Assembly: GCA_950295325.1 (NCBI GenBank)
Contig: OX485808.1
Coordinates: forward strand, 2,794,501 to 2,854,500
Source of the DNA: Polytrichum commune
Taxonomy: Eukaryota; Streptophyta; Polytrichopsida; Polytrichales; Polytrichaceae
DNA: 60,000 nt
Direction of reading: 5' to 3'
Under the pieces are notes generated by a model, which saw only the letters and a list, made by a program, of their open reading frames with translations, made no database searches and had not been told where the DNA came from. Below are positions 12,848-24,981 of the stretch, piece by piece (within the stretch, counting starts at the first letter, position 1; every line of letters begins with the position of its first letter). The position numbers were made by a program, and so were the translations under genes.

Positions 12848-13826
12848 GGTCCACACACTCCCTCACTATAGAAGAGAATTGTACCTCCATAGAAGGTGTG
12901 TGGTGTCGATTTCTGAATTCTCTTAGTCAAAACAATGTTTAAATGTAAATAGTGCTCTTTTTGAACTTCACAAGTAGAAATAAATAGGTGTGAAAGGGGC
13001 TATGGACCGAGATTTCATAAAGTAGCTGAAAAGATGCTATGGCCCGATTCTAGGAGGTGCCAAGAGGATATACAAGCCGTTGTCTAGTAGGAAATAAATA
13101 AAAAGCTTTTGGTGGAGTACAACTTTGGGTAGAGAACGAGGGTGACTGAGAGAGAAGTTTGAAGAGTATTATCTCAATTCTGAGAGAGAATTGCAGATAT
13201 ACCGAGGAGTGATTCCTCAAGGTTGTCAAGATAAAATTTAAGTAATATTTTGATTGTCTTTCCCAATCCAAGGTGTGTAACTTGATTGTGGTATGTAATT
13301 CATTAGGCCACAGTATGTGTAGAGGAATTTTACTTGTTGGCCGACATATGAATATATTAATTTTGGAAATTATTGAAGTCTGAATTTGTTTTAGTCGAAT
13401 TGCTGCAATTACAGGCTATAATCTGATTGAATCTTGAGTTATAAGTTGGCAATGAAAAGGAATGCAATCCCAATCAATAGACTGCGTGTATGAATGTATT
13501 TGCATATGTATGTTTTATGTCATGCACTCATTGAATTAAGAAGGGATCATTTTAGATATTTATTTATGGGAACATGATTTCACCATAATTGATTCATGAA
13601 TGTTGAATATGTAATAATACGTGATGAATTCAAAATTGAGACAATTACCTGAATGATAAGCGAGGCTGATTAGAGAGAGAATACAAATTGTGTTCAAGGG
13701 CCATAGTATGTCCAAATTGATATTTGCTAAGCAGAGAGCTCGTGGAGCTTTGTGTAAAAAATTATTAGATTAACCCTAGATTAATTACTACAAAGATTGC
13801 AGGAATTGATTGATTGTAAATGAATA

Positions 13827-14640
13827 CAGTCAAGACTCTATAAGTGTTACCCCTATAAGCGTTATAATTTCCTATATGTTAAGAAAATTTTACTCCCCTA
13901 CGAAAACAAAATTGGTAAGATTAGTGAGTGTTATGTGTTAAGTGTTATATAACATGCTTTACTCCCTTCTTTGTTAATTGCACCTCTATAAGTGTTAATT
14001 TTGAGAAAATCAAGGTAATAATATATGAGAGCATACATTTTAAGCATGTAATCACATTTATCCCATATTCATTGCGAACAATTCAAAATTGTTGGAGGCA
14101 TACGGTTGTTCTTTCGATCTCTATAGAGCGGGAGATATAGGAAGCTAGGCGCTTGGTAGAGGTTGATGAAGTTGCTATCTACTTCATCAACTGACGTTGT
14201 TGTCATTTGATAGTGTGGTGGGTGACGTGACCGCAATTATGAGATGGAGTTTGATTTAAATTAATCCCTATGAACATACTGATGAGTTTTGGATATATAT
14301 TCCTCAGAACATCAAGAAATTAATGTTGATGAGGTTATGGTTGATGTGGTAGAAGAAGTTGTAGGATTTAGTGTTGCTAAGCGTTCTTTGGAGAAATACT
14401 TTGAACAAACACCAAGTGATGCCATATCACACACGAGGGGCATTCAAGGAGTCCAGAACGAAGTTTCATCTCATCATTTGGAAGCTTCTCATCATACTAC
14501 TATAGACTCTTTCTTTCGGTTAGTTTAGTTGGAAGAATCTCGTCAAGTTACTACTATACATATTATTTCTTTCAATTAGTTTAGTTGAATTATGTATTAT
14601 CATAAGTACTTTCATTTGTATAGGGTGCATCATGCTTAGA
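13827..14640 (+). mobile_element. pogo/Tigger-type DNA transposon relic
   Basis: The left end CAGTCAAGACTCTATAAG follows TA, as in plant pogo-like (Lemi1-type) elements, and the start of this end recurs as a subterminal repeat near 13983. Coding traces on the plus strand: TIQNCWRH near 14075-14100, a conserved motif of the DNA-binding/linker part, and IDSFF at the end of the frame 14289-14528, the usual C-terminal tail. The catalytic core is deleted. I could not find a matching right terminal repeat, so the right edge is approximate. Confidence 0.6.
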
Positions 14641-14648
14641 TGATCCCT

Positions 14649-14814
14649 AAACACCATATTCAAAATTTTGGGAAAATTCCATGATTTTGGGAAAATACAG
14701 TTTAGGTTGAGTCGACCTAAAATGTACCCACTGGGTACATTTTAGGTCGACTCCACCTAAACTGTCATCAAATTGGGAGACTGGAAATCTCCCAAAATTT
14801 CGAATATGGTGTTC
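14649..14814. mobile_element. Fold-back element or hairpin MITE
   Basis: Inner arms 14697-14730 and 14732-14765 are inverted copies with one mismatch and a 1-nt spacer. Outer arms 14651-14673 and 14790-14812 are inverted copies with one mismatch. Each inner arm also contains a shorter palindrome (TTAGGT...ACCTAA), so a cruciform with side arms is possible. No clear target duplication was identified. Confidence 0.65.
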
Positions 14815-15007
14815 CTACAATGAAATAGAAATTGGGTACATGTTGGGTACCATCAAGCCTTGGAATCTTCATGCCTAACTTATGTGTGGAGATTGAGATA
14901 CGCTTTACCTTGACCATACCTACAAACTCATATGTGAACCCGAAACGGGTCCATTGAGCATGCTTCGGGACAAGTGTTACTATCTCTTGTTGGAGGCGGT
15001 ATTTTTG

Positions 15008-15858
15008 CACGGGGAGGTCACTCAGTAGGATTTTTGTGTACCACGTGCGGCGGAGGGGTATTTGTTTAGGGGCTATTTACCTCCAAGGCACGAATTAAAA
15101 GCTCCCTATAATTACATAATATTCTAAAATGGCCTATTTTTTTGTACCCTACCATTACTTATAATGCCCATGTCATTGAAATTTTTTGTAGTCTATATTC
15201 CTTTTAATTAAAAAAACTGAATTTAAGAATGTATGCAATGCAAAAGTGATGGGAAAAGCATGGCAACAAAAAAATATAAAAATTACGTACCATTGCAAAA
15301 ACCAAGTACAAAAACTTAAAGTGAAAATACAAAAAGAAGACTTAGGATGGAACACAACATGATTGAGTGTGTGTTTACAAACACAACAAGATTGTGTGTG
15401 TGTTCACAAACACAACACCCGCTCCATAAACCCTAAACACAACGGTGAGGCTCAAATGTTGTGCACAAACGGGCGCCCTACAATCGGGTTGAAGAGTTTC
15501 AAAAGAGAAGGGGAGAAAAACCACCAAGAGAAGTCGGGCATAGAGCTAGGCTTCCAATTTCATCCATTTTTGGGTGAATGATGAGTAATTTTTCATCCAT
15601 CCCTCGTGAGGCATGCGTACGAAATTGATTCTACTAAACATACATCCTAAGATCCTTATTTTCAGCCCCTATATTATTTTTACTAAAAGGGAATGGCCCA
15701 TATTTTATACCTATCTATTTTACTTGTAATGGGCTTATGTACTTTTAATGGACCCTTCATTATTTGGAATTATTTTATAATTTTTATGTCAAATGATTTT
15801 AATCCTCCCTATATTATGCCGCACATCGTTTTTAAAATGCACTAAGTGACCTCCCCGT
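15008..15858. mobile_element. Non-autonomous Mutator-like element (MULE)
   Basis: Terminal inverted repeats start ACGGGGAGGTCACT on both sides, with weaker similarity continuing to about 46 bp (a shared GTGCGGC). A perfect 9-bp direct repeat, GTATTTTTG, flanks it (14999-15007 and 15859-15867), the target-site size of MULEs. It is 851 bp with no transposase. The interior (15360-15590) holds a 72-residue open frame of unknown origin that could be captured host sequence. Confidence 0.75.
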
Positions 15859-15876
15859 GTATTTTTGGAGGTGGTC

Positions 15877-17040
15877 TGTGAGGCCAAACCACCCACCCTT
15901 AAGCGTCCTAGTCCGGGTGAGGGAATGGATATCACATTCATGTTTCCACAACTCCATTTGACCAAATTCGTGAGAATCCATTACATCTCCCATCAATCAT
16001 TGCACACCAATCCATTCCATGATAATATTACAAGCGTTGACAAACGCTCTTCTCTATTATCACAAGATTACACACTCTATTGCGACCCCAACATTACTCC
16101 CATCTGAGTTCACCCATTAATCCTACAATCTAATGCCTTTTGTTCCCCTAGTTTGCTAATAAACTAATGATCTAAATTAATATTAAGTAATAGCCTAATT
16201 AACTAGCCATCACCTAATCTAGTGTAGTACTATGGGCTCCCCCCCTTATACCACCTCGGTCTACCCTTTTAGGCCATAACTAAATCCTTCGAGGCCTAAC
16301 ATAATAAGCCTCGGTTGCTGCCCATTCGCAACTAACAATCCAGCAACAATTCCCAGCTGCTGCCTTTCGCAGCTAACAATTCAACAACAATTCCCAGCTG
16401 CTGCCTCTCGCAGCTAACAGTCCAGCAACAATTCCCAGCTGCTGCCTCTCGCAGCTAATAGTCCAGCAACAATTCCCAGCTGCTGCCCCTTCGCAGCTAA
16501 CAGTCCAGCAACAATTCCCTTAGTTCGCGACGTTAAGCCCTTCCTAATTCTGCTAATTTCCCTAATCCCCCTACCTAATTCACACATTCTTCTCTTTTTG
16601 CTCTAAGAGCTCAAAATCCTAGAGAGGAGGGGGAGAGAGAGAGAGGAGAGGAAGAGAGGAAAAAAAAGAAGAGAAGAGAGAGAAGAGAGAGGAGGAGGAG
16701 AGGGCACCCAAGACCTCAACCCCTTAGCTTCTCCTACTTAGTAGGACCTTATCCTATCCACTAAATCCTCACCCTCTAAACCAACAAGAGCATGTTCTAA
16801 TTCAAACATTTAAATCCAAGGCCCTTCCTCTTGCTTCATCAAACACTACTCACTTACCAAAACGCTCCCTAATGTCACTAAGTTTCTACTTAACCACACA
16901 AAATAGGCTTAAGGCCTAAAACATAAACCACACCAAGCCTCACTCATTTTATACTTTTGATTGTTTTAATAACACTCCAAATGCAATTCTAAATAAATTC
17001 TAAACATAAAACAAATATGAGCATTCATTTTGGGCTCATA
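15877..17040 (-). mobile_element. Solo LTR E of the TGTGAG family
   Basis: TGTGAGGCC to GGGCTCATA, flanked by TGGTC (15872-15876 and 17041-17045); 1164 bp. Hairpin AGCGTT/AACGCT at 16033-16048. The poly(A)-like signal position (16011-16016) reads AATGGA on the minus strand, a decayed form. The interior has five roughly 42-bp tandem units with an 'agctgctgcctctcgcagct' core (about 16316-16520) and a purine-rich GA tract (16620-16700). It sits 9 bp to the right of the Mutator-like element 15008-15858. Confidence 0.85.
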
Positions 17041-19539
17041 TGGTCCTTTTTGGTAACCAATTAGGATTTTCATGGCTTGATAGTAGCATTCATCATGCAA
17101 TAACCAACATCTTTATGTCATTGTGATTATTAATCATTAGATTGGACTGAAACCCGTTTAATTAATGGCAACATGTTTATTTATATATAGTATCCTCCAC
17201 TATAATATGCAAAGATCATTATGATCATATCAATTTTATTATGACTATATTTCCATTATAGATTAATTCTTATACGAATTAAGATACATTGATTTTATTC
17301 ATCATATTTTAATATCATAACTTTCGTATAGCATTGAGGATTCATATTGTCCTATAACATCTAGATATATGGAAAGTGCATCATCAAATCCGCCTATCGA
17401 TTTCAGATAGCCAAAAATCCAATTTTTTTAATATGTCTAAATTTGTATTGAAAAAATCAATTTTTGATATATGATACACACTGTCACATCGTGGTAACTT
17501 AAAACATCTTGGTACAAGAATTTCCAATCCCAAAGAAGGATGAATTGCTATCTTTGGAGAACAAGACTCGGTGGCAAGTATAACTGTAGGGAAGTTGAAG
17601 TTTGAAGAGGTTGAGCTGGCCACCGAGTCTTTATCATAGAATTGGAAATTGACATTCATTTGAGCTATATATATATGACAATATGTTGATATGGGATTGA
17701 GATTGTCATATTCTACACGAGTTTCCTTCAAAATGGAACATTCTTGTTATTCAAATCTTGCCTAAATTTTTCGTATTCTTTGCATTAATTTATAATTTTC
17801 TAGAAAATTATAAAACAAAGAGAAATAATCCACTCATGTAACACTCAAATGGATGAATATGATCGTAGGCACATTCCAACTTGCATATGTAATAACAAGA
17901 CAATTCTACTCCATCACATGTTGCTAGAACTTTTTTAACGAGTAGATAATTTTCTACCCATACAACATAAATATCTAATACACACTTCGAGGAATAGGAA
18001 ATAACCAATTTCAATGAACGTATATTGTATCATTCACTTTAGTGTGATCTTAATGTCATATCAAACATTTTCATTAATCTGGTATCCTGCATTAATGTGG
18101 TTCACATTGCGCATTATAGTGATACACCACAATATTCCATAAAATAAGTAAATTAGTGTTATGTGTACAAGCTATCACATTTGACAACTGTGACATATGT
18201 TTCATCGCAAACTCTCTAGTGTATCACGAGTTCTTTTGTGTAAGTCTAATTGGTAGAAGTTGGAAAACATGAAAAACAAACCAAATAACACTCAGGTACC
18301 TTATGATCCACCCAATCATAATGGGGATATCTTGGTGAACCACATATTTTCAGCCAACCATGTGAGAACGTACGGGCTTTGCCCTTGGGGGAGATAGGTG
18401 TTGACAGGCGTGTCCCGTGTCCATTTAAGGTCTTCACCTTTGAAAGAAGGCAATAGTCTTTGGGGGCTTGTAATTCTTGTAATGCCCAGTTCAGAATTCC
18501 ATACAGACTTAAACGAACTAAAAAAAGAAGAAACACCATATTTCACGTTGGTGACAACATTCGATCCATCAATCCTTTCTTTCTTTTTCTTTCTTTATTG
18601 GTTTCACATGAGAGTTAAACAAGAAGAAGATGGTTGAAGCACTTTGCTCCATCCATGATGTGATTGACTTGTGTGGCAAGGAGAGATATGGATGTCTTTG
18701 TATGCTCATGGCTAAAAAAATGCCTCTCTAGGTGGATTCTCACATGCCTTGTGAATGACTTGAAGCATGTCAACTTTAGAAAATGGTCACATTAGCCCTG
18801 ACACCTAATAAAATGGGATCAAGATAAGGAAGAACGGGCTCTCATTCACGTTGGTGCACAATAAATGCATTGATGGTATTTATATTTATATTTTGTGGTC
18901 ACCTTATTTCTCATATGTATCATCACAAATTTGAATGATCACAACGCCTCGTCGAGTGGGTGATTTCTATTGTTAAGTCTAAGCTACGTTGATCTATTGG
19001 TGCAATGGTGAGGATGTTGTGACGATATGGTTGTTTGAGAACGAGTGGCTTCAAAACTAACATGAGATTAATAATGGCATGGGTTTGGTTCGTGAAGGCT
19101 GCAAAATAACAAAATATGTAAAATTTTGGTAATATGGGGAGAAATGGAAGAAGTTTGATAACATATTCATATAATTATCGTAGGATACTCTCAAAAGTGG
19201 TATATAATATGTATGTATTATATGTATCTAGAAGTATGGTTTTTTGGTGGGGATGTTCTTATGGACTAGGATATGATGCGATGATGGTGGGTGGATCCGA
19301 GGGCCAAAGTATGGATTATGATATAGATGTTGGATTTGAAAGATGGTAGGACTTAACTCAATAGATTTTGCCTGTACTCTTCGTGAATGACATATGGTCT
19401 ACGCATACATGTTGTGTGTGTCAAGTTATAAAGTAGAGTACAAGGCCAACGAGATGTCCATTGAGTAGAAAGTGGAGAGACTTTGCAACCTCTTTGCAAC
19501 TCCCAATTCTATAACAATAAAAGGCACATTAGTAGAATA

Positions 19540-19688
19540 TAACATTAGTCAACAAGCCTAGGTAGTGGGCACTTCCCCATATCATGTTGATATCGTTGCT
19601 TTGTAGGGCAAAAAGCTACAAGATTCCCAAGAAATACTCCCTCGATTCCATGGCCCACCCAAGTGCCTAAGCTTGTTGACTAATGTTA
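19540..19688. mobile_element. 149-bp MITE with 23-bp inverted ends
   Basis: The left arm starts TAACATTAGTCAACAAGC and the right arm is its reverse complement with one mismatch. Copy 2 has two related units: 57456-57588, and one at about 59647-59795 separated from the first by the pogo-type element. Copy 1 has one. Confidence 0.55.
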
Positions 19689-20296
19689 TGAGTGGAGATC
19701 ACATGTACCTACATTTTTACACCTATCGATGTGGCCCACTTTACTTCTGACATACCACAATAATTTTGATCAACATAACTTTTCTTGAACGATGACCTTT
19801 ATGAACTGACTTCAAAACTAGATACGCGACATTTTTTTAATATATATTAAAAATTTAGAACATAAACAAATGATTTACCGTGGGTGAAATATAATATCAA
19901 CGTAGTTACAAGATTGTATCAAAATATGTATTATTTCATCTCATTTCCAATGCAGATATATAGCTAATGATAAGGCACCTTAATTTTCAACATACACAAA
20001 AACTATAGTGGGTCATGGCACTTTCTACCCATCCCAACTTCCAACCACAGTAATAGACGTAAACAATGTACTACTCAAATCAATACTTACAACTACTTGG
20101 CTCCATACAATAACCATTTGCCCAAGGCATGTTTCGTGGTAAATATTTACAAAAGCCCCAAATTATACAAGAATTCCAAACGGATCAGTGGCAATATAGC
20201 CTAATGCAATGATGTAATGGAAGGATTGCGTCCTTCACTTTGCACGTCTATTTCTTTGTTCACCCATATTGATGGACAACAAGCTCATGCAACTTA

Positions 20297-20687
20297 GGGC
20301 ATGTTTACACGAAAGCCATTAGGCCATGGCTCTTGAGAATTCTCGAATTCTCGTTGGCTGAGAGTGTCACATGCCCTTGTTTTAGGTTTACATGAGGTTT
20401 GTTTTGGACCACAACCCATTACATTTTTGGTGGATGAAAAATCTACATGGAATCTTACATGCCAAACATTGATAATGTTGGCCACGATTGTAAGGTTATT
20501 TTTGAGACGGCTCTTGCAAGTAGGCCTGGCAGAATTTTCGGTAGGAATTTGAGTTTGCACTAAGGACTTGTGCCCACCGAAAGACTTTGGGCTATAGTCT
20601 ATAGACTTCTCTATGGTGTCATCCAAAAAGCAACGTACCATGATCATTAAAGAGCCATGGCCTAATGGCTTTGGTGTAATAATGCCC
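20297..20687. mobile_element. PIF/Harbinger (Tourist-like) MITE
   Basis: Inverted terminal repeats of about 38 bp, starting GGGCATGTTTACAC and, from the other end, GGGCATTATTACACC, followed on both sides by AAGCCATTAGGCCATGGCTC. The flanks are TTA and TTG, consistent with a 3-bp TTA target with one later change. Length 391 bp; no transposase. Confidence 0.7.
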
Positions 20688-22489
20688 TTGAATCCTAAAC
20701 CTTCAAAGTTCCAAACCTTCCCACCTAACCAAAAAAATTGTCATCCCCATTGTCCATGGTATATCCATGTTTCAATACAAATATGATGTATTTTTCATCA
20801 AGCTCAATGAACCTACTACATGACAAACTAGAATATTGTATGCACATACTACATTTGAGAAAATGTAACCTAATGGCATGGAAGTTGTAGAAATTTGTAT
20901 TAATTGGTATAGCATTCTAACCTTAAAGCTACTACTGGATACCATGTTACCTCAACTCCAAATATAATAGGAATCAACTGCAACCTACAATTTAACTCAA
21001 ACCTTTTTATTCTAATTTATCTCAAATGGAATCCCCAGGCTAGTGGTGTGATTGGAGTTATCTTTCAATGCACGTATTAATTTTATGCAACAATTTGCTT
21101 CAATTCACTATACTATGGTGCATGATAGAAGTTACGAGAAGTGTCACTAGAAAAGACAAAAAAGTCTTATGATTATCATGCAAAATTTGTATGATGCTAT
21201 TTCAACATTTTATTATCTTGACATTATAGTTTTGAATCTAGAAAGTATGCAATGTCATAGTAAGTTTCATGTTTGAAGTGTTAATTTACAAGGGTTCCTA
21301 AACATGAACGACATGCTTTACATTTATTATATTTGAATGTATCCCCTCATCAATTATGCACATCAAATTTTTATCCAATGTATCCCTTGCCATACATAAA
21401 ACATACACTACCATTGTTGATGCTCCACGTATTCCAAGAAATGGTTCACCAAGGTGGAACCGTGGAACATGCTATCTCCACATGGATACATGCAAACCTC
21501 AACATAGATCATGTTGTCCAATATGCATCTACATTCACGAGCTTCACAAATTAAAATGCAGAATCTAGACAAGGATATATAAAACTCCAAAAATTGGAAG
21601 ATGACAAATTAAGAAGTAGGAAAAACTTCAATGTTGGGTGATTTTGAGATTTCTTCATGTCGAAGAATGCTGGAAGAAATTGTGCAAAATCCATGAAATA
21701 TCTGATCCATATTGCGCCAATGGTTTACGAGTTTAGTTTTTCACCTCTCATGGTCAAGATTTGTACCGAAAACCAGTTGGCTTTGCCACACACAGAAGAA
21801 AAAAAAAAACATTGTACGTCACTACTTTTAATGAAAGCCTTCGAATTGAGCTAATTTGTTGTCGTTGTTGTTGTCGTCGATTGCTGAAATGTGACACAAT
21901 GTTATGTTTTGTGAATCTCCAACACCTTTTTCCTCGAGTGGGTTGCGGATTCTTTTACTAAAGTTACCTTTGTTTTGTATTCTGGTGGGTCAACAAATTT
22001 GCAATCACAATGACAGGAGTAGTCTTTCATCTAGAATCAGAGTCCTACAAATATGGTTTCACCTTCTTGTAAGCAAAGAGTTGGAGAAAACATTATGTGC
22101 ATGTAGATAGTTCCAATGATGGAGTGGAGTGTTGAGAGAAGGCGTGAGGCAATGTTTCTTGCTATGTTTTGTTGATGAATAGATGAGACATGCAAATACT
22201 TTCCAAAGTTTTGTGGGTAGACCATGAAGGAGTTGAGAGTTACATGGAATGGATGCATTGAATGCACAACCAACATCCATTAAGTACAACCTGACTTGTC
22301 TTCATATTGCCACACAAAGTGCCTTTGTTGACCCCCTCTACAATATACACATTTGCATGTTAAAAATCTTGTAAAGAAAATGTAGTTTTACTTACATAAA
22401 CTCAAAGATGTTGCACTTTTTTGTATCAACTTTTGATTGTGTTCAATACCACCACACAATATCCTTACATCCATTGGATTCGGGATCCA

Positions 22490-24981
22490 ATAATAGAGGA
22501 CATACATGATGCATTAACCTACAAAACACCTATGGTATCTCTATTATAAGCCTATATACCAATATGTTTGGAAGGAGAGGGGGACACGGAGGTGAAGTAC
22601 GTCATCCAACCTCCAATATGTCCTTCCACATTTTACAGCTAGTTACTCAAGCAAGTTCTAGGATATCAAATTAATCCATGCATATGGTATCTCCTATAGG
22701 CCATTCCACCTATTCAAATGCAACATATAAAATATGTCAAAATACCAAAGGCCTCTAGTATCTACTTTAGGCCATTCTGTGAGCCCAAAATTGTGCCCAT
22801 ATGTCTTCTTAATCATTAAAATCATTAAAACTTTAGAATTGGTGTTGTGAGAGTAGTGGAAAAGGATAAAAGTTTAGATTTAGTTAAAGTTAAGTGCCTT
22901 ATGTGTCAAAAGTGAAACACAGTGGGTTAAGTTGTGAGACGGTGTGCAATTAAAGTAAAAAGACCAAAAACAAGTAATTAGTCTATGTAGGATTAGGTGG
23001 CTCTTAGGTCAATGGTAATTGCTCCTTTAGTGCTTGTGTGATGTTTGTTTAGGGGGGGGGGGGTCCCTTCTCAAGGGTGGATTAGGCCACTGGATTTCCG
23101 GATCCAGGGAGGGGGTCCCCTGGATTGCTCGGAGGCTGCGACAGTCTCTCTCTCTCTCAGAAAAAATGACGCATAGAGGCACTGACCCATGCGGAAGCGC
23201 TGCGCAACCTCATTCTCAAGGGATTGAAGTGAGAGCAGCTCACTAAGGAAGGAATGGAATTGTTACAGGAAGGGGCATCTGCTACCGAGAGGCAGCTGAC
23301 CTTGTTATCATGCGAGGAAACGAAGTAACTCTACCGAAGGAGCAGAAGTAAATGTCGGCTGGCTGCGGAGTGAGCATTGCCGCCAGAGTGGGTAGGAGTT
23401 GAAGTCGCCTTCAGAGGAATGAGGTGGCGAATCAAGGTGGCTGAAATTCAGGAGGCGGCGAACGGGGCTGTCGATGTGGATGAGAAGAATCCGACTAAAT
23501 GCGGCATAAGATCCTTCCGAACAGGAGTGACGCAAGTGGAGAAGAGGCTTCCCTGCCGGCCTTTATATACCAGTTGCCGAACTGCAGAAATCCAGGGAGG
23601 TATCTAAGGGAGTAGGAGAACTGTAAGCTTAGAAGGTGGAATTGACGCCAACAATTGTTGTTGATGGGTTCGATGTTGGACATCAAGGTCCTCTGAAATC
23701 AATGCCAAACTGCGCTGCATTCACAGAGGCGTGTGGAGGAGAAAAAAAAAACCCTAATGCTCGAGCACCTCCCTAAAACTCAGTCTGCATTCCGAAAATT
23801 GTGTTGCATGAATTCTTCAACCTCCCTATGAAAGTCTAGGTGCAGAGGCTGCTTGGACATCTCATTGCAGTGCACCAAATTATGGGTTCTGTCGACCAGG
23901 GGGGATGGCTCGGTCTGTAGGAATTCCCGAGCATGCGTTTGGCAAGGGGTTTTGTTGCTGACTCAAACTGGGATTCAGTAGGGGCACCGAAAGCTGGCGA
24001 CTGTCACTTGAGACGAGCCTGCCCACATCTATTCCCCGTAGCAGGGGCTTAACTCCGGAGCCGTTGGTTGAATTTTAGCTGGGTGAGGCTGCGAAGACTG
24101 CAGCCAGGGGAGGAGAACGTAATAGGGCACATGCATGCTCGTTAAGGGAGGCAACAATCAGCTCCATAAGCTGCCAAATGGCAGCAACACTTAAGGGCCT
24201 AGTAAGGGCCAGGGGATGAGCCGGGCGATGGACTCACAGCTTCCAACTAAGGTCTAACTTTGAATTAGTAAATCATTCAGTAATTAGGAGTTAGTTGCAT
24301 TAGGGTTGGGAGTGAGGAATTGGGATTTAGTTGGGTGGCACTTAAGGAATTGGGAGGGATGGAATGATTGGGCATGGGCAAGCTAGGTGTATAACTTGGT
24401 GTGCTTAATGCCATTTGGAGATAGCGTAGACTAGTAGGTAGTTTCTTGTGTAGGGGTGGAGGCTTGGAGTGGATGTTGGTGTTGAGCGTAAGATTGTGTA
24501 TGGTGATGACTACAAGGGCATAGAGTATTTTTAAATACTTGCCGCCTTGTGTCTTTGAATAAAAAGTTGTGTTCAACATTCATATTGGTGGAGCATTGGG
24601 AGTTTAGTCCTAGGGGTTAAGTGGGTTCAATCAAGTACATGTGAGCCTTAGGCTCCCACCCGGACTACGACGCATAAAGGTGGGGGTTTAGGGCTAACAC
24701 ATTCCAACCAATTAAATCCAACAAGGTCAAGGAAGTTGAGTTCCACAACATCCCCTGAATCTCCTTTGAGCCTTTACACCCATTTAAATATAAAGAAGTC
24801 AAGGAGGTAAAATAATTTGAATGCCTCATGAATGTCTTTTAAGCCTTGAAATCTACATGAGTTGACTCTACTCCAGAAGATCATGTTCCCCACCCCCTCT
24901 AATGTTTCTTTCCAGGTAATACCCAACACCTTTACATTTTCAAGCCTAAACAACCCTTCATTTTCATCAAGAGCATTAATG
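22490..24981 (-). pseudogene. Degraded LRR units downstream of the NLR stop codon, split by a solo LTR
   Basis: Reading the minus strand past the stop, LRR-like text continues in shifting frames: CRFQGLKDIHEAF near 24800-24850, then LTSLYLNGCKGSKEI near 24740-24790, then LTLLDLIGWN at 24705-24735. The frame then runs into the solo LTR (22778-24699). If the LTR and one copy of its 5-bp target duplication are removed, the reading resumes as GLK, a stop, then ILEAFGILTY, followed by further units such as LHLNRWNGL and EIP to about 22490. This shows that the ancestral array extended some 550 bp (LTR excluded) beyond the present stop and was decaying before or around the LTR insertion. No function is expected for this part. 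Confidence 0.75.
22778..24699 (+). mobile_element. Solo LTR B inserted in the NLR 3' LRR remnant
   Basis: TGTGAGCCC to GGGCTAACA, flanked by CATTC (22773-22777 and 24700-24704); 1922 bp. Family landmarks: hairpin AGTATTT/AAATACT at 24524-24539, AATAAA at 24558-24563, then CCCGGACTACGACGCATAA. The interior (23040-24230) is GC-rich, with a G13-type run near 23052. It interrupts degraded LRR units on the minus strand whose reading joins up when the LTR is removed. Confidence 0.85.

Larger units (their letters stand above)
12999..18235. mobile_element. Copy 1-specific 5.2-kb block of nested elements
   Basis: Copy 2 joins directly at about 56094-56100, so this block is inserted in copy 1 (or lost from copy 2). 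It contains a pogo-type relic (13827-14640), a fold-back element (14649-14814), a Mutator-like element (15008-15858) and LTR E. The remaining host sequence, 12999-13826, 14815-14998 and 17046-18235, is probably the original inserted element, but its ends show no clear target duplication. An LTR-like character for 12999-13826 is possible. Minus-strand frames at 17384-17731 (115 residues) and 14768-15010 (80 residues) have no recognised domain. Confidence 0.6.
1..19923 (+). repeat. Copy 1 of a large direct segmental duplication (partner 37010-60000)
   Basis: Base 1 aligns with about 37010, 2058 with 42192, 4009 with 44360, 6390 with 46757, 9017 with 52798, 12900 with 55980, 18240 with 56105 and 19905 with 59982. 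Order and orientation are kept throughout. Divergence looks like a few percent by eye, lower (1-2%) across the NLR relic. Copy-specific blocks in copy 1 are 9756-12847 (nested LTRs) and 12999-18235 (a 5.2-kb block of nested elements). Copy 1 lacks copy 2 sequences of about 3.1 kb (after base 317) and 1.75 kb (near base 7260). The left edge lies outside the window. Confidence 0.9.
18240..22490. other. Mostly featureless intergenic sequence
   Basis: Apart from the MITEs at 19540-19688 and 20297-20687 I see no gene. 18240-19923 is shared with copy 2 (56105-57500 and 59640-60000). Frames such as 18246-18539 (97 aa, minus) have a broken counterpart in copy 2 and no known domain. Confidence 0.4.

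Noticed and set aside
15877-17040. TGTGAG elements as DNA transposons with 9-bp inverted ends
   Set aside because: TG...CA ends, 5-bp target duplications and an AATAAA/hairpin block fit solo LTRs better; no cut-and-paste superfamily I know combines these ends with a 5-bp target.
18246-18539. 97-codon minus-strand frame as a gene
   Set aside because: The copy 2 counterpart is broken into shorter frames and no domain is recognisable.
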